DNA from: Nitrospirota bacterium
GTDB lineage: Bacteria > Nitrospirota > Nitrospiria > Nitrospirales > UBA8639
Direction of reading: 5' to 3'
Assembly: GCA_020348185.1 (NCBI GenBank)
Contig: CP070743.1
Coordinates: forward strand, 306,007-312,061
DNA: 6,055 bases
The notes under the pieces are model-generated. The model did no database searches. It was not told the origin of the DNA and saw only the letters and a program-made list of their open reading frames with translations. This document shows, piece by piece, positions 1 through 5,251 of this stretch (the stretch's first letter is position 1; each line of letters opens with the position of its first letter). The position numbers and the translations under genes were made by a program.

Positions 1-1098
1 GATCCGGGCGATTATCCTGATCTGGTTCAAGCCATCCGGTTGGCCGCAGAAGGAGCGAAGATTTGTCTTTCGGAAGAATTGAAGACCGTTGCGAGCGTAG
101 AATTACCTGGTCAAAAAGGCATCTACCGCCGGGAATGTACACGGGATGAACTGGAATCGTTGACACGGGATTTAATCGAGAAAACCCTGCCTCCCTGCCG
201 TTCAGCGCTAAAAGATGCCGGGCTCCAGGCTTCCCAAATTGACGAAGTGGTCCTGGTCGGCGGCAGTACCCGAATGCCATTGGTTCGCCGTCTGGTGGAG
301 GAATTATTCGGTAGGACTCCCCATTGCGAATTAAATCCCGACGAAGTCGTGGCTCTGGGAGCGGCGGTCCAAGCAGATATTCTCAGCGGGCACAATAAAG
401 AATTATTGTTATTGGATGTGACGCCCCTCTCCCTCGGCATTGAGACCATGGGCGGGGTGATGAGTACCCTGATCCGGAGAAACACGACCATCCCGACAAG
501 TGCCAAAGAAATGTTTACCACGTATGTTGATGGGCAGACCTCGGTTGATATTCACATATTACAAGGGGAACGTGAGTTGGTGCAGGACAATCGAAGTCTC
601 GCCCGCTTCCAATTGAAGGTCCCACCCCTTCCGGCGGCGGTTCCACGCGTTGAAGTGAACTTTCTGATTGATGCGAACGGGATTCTGAATGTCACCGCCA
701 AGGACATCAGAACCGGGGAAGCCCAATCTGTCCAGGTCAAACCCTCACACGGGTTAAGCGATCAGGAAGTGGAAACGATGATCCGGGAGTCGTTCCAGTT
801 TGCGGCGGAGGATGTTAAGGCTCGCCAGGTCATTGAAGCCCGGACAGAAGCTGATGCCATCATTATGGCCACGGAAAAAGCCCTGGGTCGCGCAAAAGAG
901 TTGATTTCACATGAAGAGAGCACGGCCATTCACAAATCCATCGAACTCCTTCAGGAAGTGAAGGGAACTGATGACCACCGGCTCATTCGAGAACGCATTG
1001 CAGAGGTCGAAAAGGCCACCCATCATTTGGCCGAAGTCCTCATGGATGCGACCCTCAAAGAGGCGTTAGAAAACAAAAAACTCTCCGAGGTAACCTAA
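1..1098 (+). CDS. hscA: Fe-S cluster assembly chaperone HscA, C-terminal part (5' truncated)
   Basis: This is a specialised Hsp70. In the ISC pathway it works with HscB and uses ATP to release the Fe-S cluster from IscU to acceptor proteins in the cytoplasm. The frame is open from base 1, so the gene enters from outside the window. The TTG at 40 is internal, not a start. 365 residues are visible; compared with about 616 in E. coli HscA, some 250 N-terminal residues (most of the ATPase domain) are missing. Visible in order are the end of the ATPase domain with the adenosine-loop VGGSTR (bases 256-273), the interdomain linker LLLLDVTPLSLG (403-438), the beta-sandwich substrate domain, and the helical lid to the stop at 1096-1098. 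HscA-type rather than DnaK-type wording includes IETMGG, RNTTIP, QGERELVQD, SLARF, QVKPSHGLSD and AAEDVKAR. The acidic EEVD-like DnaK tail is absent. The gene lies upstream of iscX, as in ISC operons. Confidence 0.95.
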   Translation, partial: DPGDYPDLVQAIRLAAEGAKICLSEELKTVASVELPGQKGIYRRECTRDELESLTRDLIEKTLPPCRSALKDAGLQASQIDEVVLVGGSTRMPLVRRLVEELFGRTPHCELNPDEVVALGAAVQADILSGHNKELLLLDVTPLSLGIETMGGVMSTLIRRNTTIPTSAKEMFTTYVDGQTSVDIHILQGERELVQDNRSLARFQLKVPPLPAAVPRVEVNFLIDANGILNVTAKDIRTGEAQSVQVKPSHGLSDQEVETMIRESFQFAAEDVKARQVIEARTEADAIIMATEKALGRAKELISHEESTAIHKSIELLQEVKGTDDHRLIRERIAEVEKATHHLAEVLMDATLKEALENKKLSEVT

Positions 1099-1123
1099 TT
1101 TAGTTATCGAATTATTGTTATTC

Positions 1124-1161
1124 TACCCTCTCCCTCTAAAGGAGAGGGCAGGGTGAGGGTA
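1124..1161. repeat. C/T-G/A-rich palindromic element in the hscA-iscX gap
   Basis: Two overlapping inverted repeats share the same left side. CCCTCTCC at 1126-1133 pairs perfectly with GGAGAGGG at 1141-1148 over a 7-base loop. Alternatively, the 12 bases at 1124-1135 pair with 1150-1161 with one mismatch. The two folds exclude each other. Short CCCTCTCC/GGAGAGGG...AGGGTGAGGG palindromes are dispersed between genes in many bacteria, resembling REP-type elements. Only one copy is present here, so its dispersal in this genome is inferred. No T-run follows the hairpin (it is followed by AAAGACTTAATTTG), so it is not a convincing intrinsic terminator. It could still stabilise or attenuate the hscA transcript before iscX. 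Confidence 0.6.
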
Positions 1162-1204
1162 AAGACTTAATTTGCATGAGGAAATTACCTAGAAAGAACA
1201 AATC

Positions 1205-1423
1205 ATGTCCCATGACCTAACCTGGCAAGATTCAGAAGATATCGGGATCCGGTTACACGAAGAACATCCGGATGTCGATCCTTTGACGGTCCGATTCACG
1301 GACATGCATGCCTGGATTGTGGCCCTTCCAGAGTTCACTGGCGATCCCAAGGCCTCGGACGAAAAAAAGCTGGAAGCCATCCAAATGGCTTGGCATGAAG
1401 AGTACCAGGACGCTCAGTCCTGA
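1205..1423 (+). CDS. iscX: Fe-S cluster assembly protein IscX (YfhJ)
   Basis: This 72-aa acidic cytoplasmic protein matches IscX, the small winged-helix-like protein that binds the cysteine desulfurase IscS and iron and tunes the rate of cluster assembly. E. coli IscX is about 66 aa, so the length fits. Family hallmarks are the opening W7 with D9 (WQDSEDIG), the P-D-x-DP turn (HPDVDP), the invariant core RFTDMHAWI at residues 30-38, and the C-terminal DPKASDEKKLEAI helix. The start is ATG 1205. Its ribosome binding site is weak: AGAAAG at 1191-1196, 8 bases before the ATG. The better-looking GAGGAA at 1178-1183 is 21 bases away and too far. The gene is probably read from the hscA operon. In E. 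coli fdx sits between hscA and iscX, but here nothing codes in the 106-bp gap. The stop faces the mrcA stop 25 bp away. Confidence 0.93.
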   Translation: MSHDLTWQDSEDIGIRLHEEHPDVDPLTVRFTDMHAWIVALPEFTGDPKASDEKKLEAIQMAWHEEYQDAQS

Positions 1424-1448
1424 CCCAATACAATGTCGCCGTCAGAGC

Positions 1449-3863
1449 TTAATACCGCGAGCTGGGTTTAGACATCGAGAAGGGACTGATGTTGTCCAAT
1501 TCGTAGAAATTGAGGGGATTGGCTTTGGGACGCCTGGGCTTCGTGGGTTCTGTCCCGGCGGCGAATACCTCGGTCGTGGTTTTTTTCTTGTCTCCAGAAG
1601 CGAGTAAGCCGGTTTGGGATTCGACCTCGGCAAACCGGATACCTTCCGGGATCTCAAAGGCCATGACCGGGATCTGTTTTAAAGAGTGAGTCATAAAATC
1701 GGTCCAAATCGGTAACGCGGCATGAGCTCCAGACTCTAGTTTTCCTAACGTGCGGACCGCGTCAAATCCTACCCAGACTCCCGTGGCTAAATTCGGTGCG
1801 TACCCGACAAACCATGCATCATTATAGCTATTGGTAGTGCCAGTCTTCCCGGCCAAGGGGCGACCGATGGTTTTTGCCTTCCTTCCGGTTCCCCGTTGAA
1901 TCACATCCATCAACATATTCGTGATGAGGTAGGCCGTTTCTTTCTCTATCGCGAGATGGGGTTCATACTGATGCTGCGTCAACACCTGCCCATCGAGGTT
2001 TTTTACCACAGCGACGCTGTACGGGGGGAGTCCGAGCCCCTGGTTGGCAAACGCCCCATAGGCGGAGGTGAGTTCCTGAAGGGTCACACTGGAGGACCCC
2101 AGGGCCAGAGAAAGATCGTCGTCTAAATAGCTCCTGATTCCCAAAGATCGGGCCACATGAATCACATCATTCACCCCGATCTTCTCCAGCAAGCGAACGG
2201 TCGCCGCATTTCGGGAGTGACGCAAAGCTTCTCGCAAGGTAATAGTGCCATAAAATCGTTTCTCATAATTTTCGGGTTTCCAGATTTTTTCTGAATCTTC
2301 CTCAACATACACGACCGGTGCATCGAGAACCAGCGTGGCCGGCGTCATACCCTTTTTCAATGCTGTGGCATAAATAATAGGTTTGAACGCAGATCCTGAT
2401 TGGCGGTGAGCAATCACGGCTCGATTGAATTGACTTCGTTCAAAGTCGTACCCGCCGACCATAGCCTTGATCGCTCCTGTTCGAGGATCCAGGGCTAATA
2501 AGGCCCCCTCCACTAATGGAGTCTGTTCCAGACGAAATTCCCCTGATTCTAAATCCCCTTTTTTCGGTACGACTTCAATGATGTCGCCTGGAGTGAGAAT
2601 TTGGTCGGCTGTGGGATTGGCAAGAACGACAGCATCAATCACCTCGTCCCCTTCCTTCAATTGGCGACGTGCCCACCGCATATCTGCCAGGGTGATCCGT
2701 CCTTTATAGGTGTCAGCCACAAGTATTTCAGCATCATTTTCGCTAACCTTCAGAACCACTGCATGAAACAGGCCCTTAGAAGGTGCGTGTTGAATGAGGT
2801 CCGTGAGGCTTGGCTCATCACTTTCAGAATCTTTGGTCTCTTTAAGATTGATGTGTCCAATGGGGCCTCGCCAACCTTGGCGTTTATCTAATTGTCGCAA
2901 TCCGAGTCGGACTGCCTTTTCCGCGGCCTTTTGCATAGCCGGGTTTAAGGTTGTGTAGACTTGCAATCCCCCTTTGTACACCATGGTCTCGCCGTAATGC
3001 TCAACAAGGGTCTGACGGACATGTTCCAGGTAGTAAGAAGCAATCGTCTTAAAGGATCGTCTCTTAAAAGAAACATGGCTGCTCGCCACTTCGTCTGCGA
3101 GGGCTTGGGGAATAAACTCAGCTTGAACCATCCGATTGAGCACGTGTTCCTGGCGCTTTTTGGCCAGCAGCGGATTACGATAGGGAGAATAGGTGTTTGG
3201 CGCTTTAGGAAGTCCTGCCAGAAAAGCGGCTTCGGGTAAGGATATATCCGTGAGCTCTTTGTCAAAATAAGTCAGGGAAGCCGATCCGACTCCATAGGCC
3301 CCATGCCCAAAATAAATTTGATTGAGGTACATTTCAAGGATTTGTTCTTTGGTTAGGACGAACTCCATTTTGATAGCTAAAATGAGCTCTCGAATTTTTC
3401 GTGTATAGGTGCGTTCCGGAGAAAGAAACAGAGATCGAGCAAGTTGTTGGGTGATGGTGCTCGCACCTTCAATTTTCCCCCCTTGTTTCAAGTTCGTCCA
3501 GGCTGCACGGACAATACCCACAATATCGAGGCCGGGGTGATCGAAAAACCTGGCATCTTCAACGGCAATAACCGCATTCACCAAATGCTGGGGGATTTCT
3601 AAGACAGGAATATAAATTCGCCGTTCGACATAATATTGACCGATGACACTTCCATCATCGGCATATACTCTTGTCACGACGCTGGGATGGTAATCTTGAA
3701 GTGACTCAAAAGACGGCAGGTCTTGAGTTCCGATCCATAAAATCCCGGCTAATCCTCCTATGCCGAGCCCGACACTCACTATGGCAGTCACGATCAATAC
3801 CCGCTTCCATGACCAGGATCCTGACCGGTTCTTCTTGGGGTATCGAGTGTATCGTGAGGGCAT
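1449..3863 (-). CDS. mrcA: Bifunctional penicillin-binding protein 1A (glycosyltransferase/transpeptidase)
   Basis: This inner-membrane class A PBP polymerises lipid II into glycan strands and cross-links the stem peptides in the periplasm. At 804 aa it is a normal length for the family. Order: a basic cytoplasmic N-terminus; one membrane anchor at about residues 22-45; a GT51 domain at about 60-235 with catalytic E102 in EDARFFDHPGLD, GASTITQQLAR (133-143), RKIRE with E159, KEQILEMYLNQIYFG (172-186) and LAGLPKAPNTYSP; an OB-like insert at about 330-450, typical of PBP1A; and a transpeptidase domain at about 450-735. The transpeptidase has nucleophile S491 in SAFK, S550-R-N552 (the SxN motif) and K673-T-G (the KTG motif). 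All motifs are intact. The C-terminal tail has the EVFAAGTEP segment common in PBP1A, then a basic, low-complexity end. The start ATG at 3861-3863 has a modest AAGG about 9 bases upstream. The symbol ponA is used for the same family in other genera. Confidence 0.96.
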   Translation of the reverse strand: MPSRYTRYPKKNRSGSWSWKRVLIVTAIVSVGLGIGGLAGILWIGTQDLPSFESLQDYHPSVVTRVYADDGSVIGQYYVERRIYIPVLEIPQHLVNAVIAVEDARFFDHPGLDIVGIVRAAWTNLKQGGKIEGASTITQQLARSLFLSPERTYTRKIRELILAIKMEFVLTKEQILEMYLNQIYFGHGAYGVGSASLTYFDKELTDISLPEAAFLAGLPKAPNTYSPYRNPLLAKKRQEHVLNRMVQAEFIPQALADEVASSHVSFKRRSFKTIASYYLEHVRQTLVEHYGETMVYKGGLQVYTTLNPAMQKAAEKAVRLGLRQLDKRQGWRGPIGHINLKETKDSESDEPSLTDLIQHAPSKGLFHAVVLKVSENDAEILVADTYKGRITLADMRWARRQLKEGDEVIDAVVLANPTADQILTPGDIIEVVPKKGDLESGEFRLEQTPLVEGALLALDPRTGAIKAMVGGYDFERSQFNRAVIAHRQSGSAFKPIIYATALKKGMTPATLVLDAPVVYVEEDSEKIWKPENYEKRFYGTITLREALRHSRNAATVRLLEKIGVNDVIHVARSLGIRSYLDDDLSLALGSSSVTLQELTSAYGAFANQGLGLPPYSVAVVKNLDGQVLTQHQYEPHLAIEKETAYLITNMLMDVIQRGTGRKAKTIGRPLAGKTGTTNSYNDAWFVGYAPNLATGVWVGFDAVRTLGKLESGAHAALPIWTDFMTHSLKQIPVMAFEIPEGIRFAEVESQTGLLASGDKKKTTTEVFAAGTEPTKPRRPKANPLNFYELDNISPFSMSKPSSRY

Positions 3864-3885
3864 TCAGTTAAACCTTATAACGCTC

Positions 3886-3914
3886 AGAATTGAAAACGAA
3901 TAGGAGGGAGTCAA
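3886..3914 (-). promoter_or_regulatory. Candidate sigma-70-type promoter for mrcA
   Basis: Read on the minus strand, TTGACT (3909-3914, 5 of 6 to the -35 consensus) is followed by exactly 17 bases and then AATTCT (3886-3891, only 3 of 6 to the -10 consensus). It would start transcription near 3879, leaving a leader of about 16 bases that contains the AAGG ribosome binding site. The -10 is poor and other AT-rich hexamers lie nearby, so this is a weak prediction. Confidence 0.25.
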
Positions 3915-4056
3915 CGGTGGTGAACCCTTTAAATTACGATACCTCGGGTTTAAGCCAAACACAAGCGAAGTACGTGAAACTGGTTCTGGAGATACGATAA
4001 AAACCACACCGACGGGTCTAGAACAAAAGGGAATAAGGGTGCTCTCGCTAGGTCTT

Positions 4057-4094
4057 TTGACAGATTGACAAACTTTCAAACACCATGGTACCAG
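4057..4094 (+). promoter_or_regulatory. Candidate promoter/operator region of the peroxiredoxin gene
   Basis: Two perfect TTGACA -35 hexamers lie 8 bp apart, at 4057-4062 and 4065-4070. Downstream of the second, after 18 bases, is TACCAG (4089-4094) preceded by TG at 4086-4087, which could be an extended -10 but matches TATAAT at only 3 of 6 positions. The same place holds the perfect palindrome TGGTACCA (4086-4093), a possible operator. The rest of the 288-bp divergent region (3864-4151) shows no gene or strong hairpin that I can support. Confidence 0.3.
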
Positions 4095-4136
4095 GGAAAG
4101 CTATCCACAAGTAGGTCTGATAACACCATTTCATCC

Positions 4137-4143
4137 AAGGAGG
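4137..4143 (+). promoter_or_regulatory. Strong Shine-Dalgarno site fixing the peroxiredoxin start
   Basis: AAGGAGG lies 8 bases before the ATG at 4152. The reading frame stays open upstream to a TTG at 4065, but that codon has no ribosome binding site and would add 29 residues unlike any peroxiredoxin N-terminus. The 4152 start is therefore preferred. Confidence 0.85.
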
Positions 4144-4151
4144 ATTCCTAT

Positions 4152-4625
4152 ATGTCTACCGATGTTGCTCCAGAGGTTAAAGTTGGAGATGTAGCCCCTG
4201 ATTTTACCATGAAAGATCAGGACCAGAATGATGTGAAACTTAGTGATTTTAAAGGAAAGAAAAATGTCGTCTTGGCATTTTATCCTTTAGATTGGAGCCC
4301 GGTATGTACGGGCGAGAATAAATGTCTGACCGATGATTTCCCGAGTTTTGAGTCAGCCAACGCCGAAGTGTTTGGTGTAAGCACTGATAGTTTCTTTTCT
4401 CACAAAGCCTGGGCCGAGGCCTTGGACCTCAAGCATCGGTTGTTGGCTGATATGGATCGAAAGGTGAGCAAGGCCTACGGGTTATATTTTGAGCCTTTGA
4501 ATTGCTCCAAACGGGCAACGGTCATTGTTGATAAGAACGGAAAAGTTGCGTACGCGAAAGTTCAGGAGATTAAAACGGCTCGGGATGACAAAGACATCTT
4601 AGAAGCCTTAAAAAAGTTAGGGTAG
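4152..4625 (+). CDS. Thiol peroxiredoxin (AhpC/TSA fold, BCP/AhpE-like)
   Basis: This 157-aa cytoplasmic peroxidase with no signal peptide is predicted to reduce H2O2 or organic hydroperoxides through a reactive cysteine. The AhpC/TSA fold fills the whole protein: VGDVAPDFTMKDQ opens it, LAFYPLDWSPVCTGE carries the PxxxSxxC active site (P45, S49, peroxidatic C52), and R121 in KRATVIVDKNGK is the conserved arginine that activates the cysteine. Two more cysteines are present, C58 (six after C52) and C118 (three before R121). Classical BCP enzymes with a helix-2 resolving cysteine use a spacing of five, so which cysteine resolves C52 is open. 1-Cys AhpE-like chemistry is the alternative. The gene has its own strong ribosome binding site and a terminator 15 bp after the stop, so it looks monocistronic. 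A thioredoxin-like gene 126 bp downstream could encode a reductant, which is inference. Confidence 0.92.
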   Translation: MSTDVAPEVKVGDVAPDFTMKDQDQNDVKLSDFKGKKNVVLAFYPLDWSPVCTGENKCLTDDFPSFESANAEVFGVSTDSFFSHKAWAEALDLKHRLLADMDRKVSKAYGLYFEPLNCSKRATVIVDKNGKVAYAKVQEIKTARDDKDILEALKKLG

Positions 4626-4640
4626 GGTCAGGGTGGCAAG

Positions 4641-4675
4641 AAAAAGGGGATCTCACCAGGAGATCCCCTTTTTTT
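4641..4675 (+). terminator. Intrinsic terminator after the peroxiredoxin gene
   Basis: A perfect 14-bp stem (4641-4654 with 4660-4673) closes a 5-base loop (ACCAG). The stem contains GGGGATCTC and its complement, and a run of seven T (4669-4675) overlaps and follows its 3' side. It begins 15 bp after the peroxiredoxin stop. The A-rich 5' side would also make a T-run on the minus strand, so it could act in both directions, but no minus-strand gene reads into it nearby. Confidence 0.93.
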
Positions 4676-4697
4676 CGTCTTCTTTAGGAATATCGAA

Positions 4698-4732
4698 ATC
4701 TGAGTTTTGACATCTGAGATCTGAAATTTGAG
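4698..4732. repeat. Heptanucleotide tandem repeat array (5 units, WTYTGAR-like)
   Basis: Five contiguous 7-base units run in exact phase: ATCTGAG, TTTTGAC, ATCTGAG, ATCTGAA, ATTTGAG. A partial sixth, ATCTCCC, follows at 4733. The third to fifth units also create a near-perfect 22-bp palindrome at 4716-4737 (GAGATCT, AAATTT and AGATCTC with one central G-G mismatch). The array lies between the peroxiredoxin terminator and the start of the thioredoxin-like gene, 19 bp before its ATG, and so probably falls in its promoter or leader. Degenerate heptad repeats of this kind are known as dispersed intergenic elements, for example the STRR repeats of cyanobacteria. Its role here is unknown. Confidence 0.7.
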
Positions 4733-4751
4733 ATCTCCCCAAGGGGGAATC

Positions 4752-5090
4752 ATGGCGGGAATTGTTGAAGACGTCAGTGATGAAAATTATGAATCCTTTA
4801 CTAATGCGCAAGCCGCATTGGTAGCTTATGGGATTGCGTCCTGTGATCCTTGCCGGGAGTATGATCCGATTTTAGAAGAAGCCGCTACTCGCTATACTCA
4901 AGTTCGAATCGGAAAAGCTAAAATGCATGTCCCGGGGCGTTGCCGGGCAATCAAGAAACGCCATAACTTTGAAACCTATCCCACGACACACCTGTTTTCC
5001 AAAGGATCGTTGATATTGTCTCGGGAAGGGAAAATCGAGGCAAACGATCTAGCCAGCCTCATCGACCAGCACTTGCTCAACAAAAAGTAG
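4752..5090 (+). CDS. Thioredoxin-like protein with CDPC motif
   Basis: This 112-aa single-domain protein has the length of thioredoxin and no signal peptide, so it is predicted to be cytoplasmic. The redox motif is C31-D-P-C34 in GIASCDPCREYDPILEE, placed after the beta strand AALVAYG as in thioredoxin. The likely cis-proline is P77 in FETYPTTHLF, at normal spacing. It differs from canonical thioredoxin in several ways: S30 replaces the Trp before the first Cys, A25 sits where thioredoxin has its buried Asp, and there is an extra cysteine, C64. The probable role is thiol-disulfide exchange with particular partners, possibly the peroxiredoxin upstream; the substrate is not visible from sequence. 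The start is ATG 4752 with AAGGGGG at 4741-4747 as ribosome binding site. An in-frame TTG at 4728 lies inside the repeat array and is rejected as a start. The fold call is firm, the role is not. Confidence 0.85.
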   Translation: MAGIVEDVSDENYESFTNAQAALVAYGIASCDPCREYDPILEEAATRYTQVRIGKAKMHVPGRCRAIKKRHNFETYPTTHLFSKGSLILSREGKIEANDLASLIDQHLLNKK

Positions 5091-5251
5091 CTGAGCCTTC
5101 TCATGGCGCTTCTTCGGAAGGGAAGCAGGCGAATTTCGGGGAGTACTGAAAAATCAGAATTCGGAGGGGTCGGTGCGTTACCTTCTGACTCTATTTATGG
5201 GAAATAATATTTTTGAAGGGCAGCATGAGATGCTGCAACTACAATTTGTCA
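5091..5251. other. Intergenic region between convergent genes, with small hairpins
   Basis: Both flanking genes end here. Eighteen bases past the thioredoxin-like stop is CTTC-TTCG-GAAG (5109-5120), a UUCG-tetraloop hairpin with only 4 bp of stem and no T-run. An AT-rich stretch lies around 5190-5215. No protein-coding signal is supportable; a 34-codon ORF at 5103-5207 lacks a ribosome binding site. Confidence 0.5.
5220..5236 (-). terminator. Possible terminator hairpin after the PTPS-like gene
   Basis: GCAGCAT (5220-5226) pairs perfectly with ATGCTGC (5230-5236) over a GAG loop. On the minus strand this is 15 bases past the PTPS stop. The following minus-strand bases, CCTTCAAAAATATTATTT, are not a clean T-run, so termination activity is uncertain. 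Confidence 0.4.

Noticed and set aside
1..1098. DnaK rather than HscA
   Set aside because: The substrate domain carries HscA-specific wording (QGERELVQD, SLARF, QVKPSHGLSD), there is no acidic DnaK tail, and iscX follows.
1176..1220. 14-codon ORF overlapping the iscX start, considered as a leader peptide
   Set aside because: It has no ribosome binding site of its own and no notable codon pattern; probably chance.
2945..3265. Longer ORFs in other frames inside mrcA, on both strands
   Set aside because: They are shadows of the intact 804-aa PBP1A reading frame, which accounts for the whole region with family motifs from end to end.
3864..4079. Minus-strand 71-codon ORF ending exactly against the mrcA start codon
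   Set aside because: It starts at TTG without a ribosome binding site, lies entirely in the divergent intergenic region, has a Ser/Pro-rich composition with no recognisable family, and overlaps the predicted mrcA promoter.
4065..4151. 29-residue N-terminal extension of the peroxiredoxin from a TTG at 4065
   Set aside because: The TTG is part of the second TTGACA promoter-like box, and a perfect AAGGAGG sits before the ATG at 4152.
5103..5207. 34-codon ORF after the thioredoxin-like gene
   Set aside because: No Shine-Dalgarno site, no recognisable sequence, and it overlaps the small UUCG hairpin; expected by chance.
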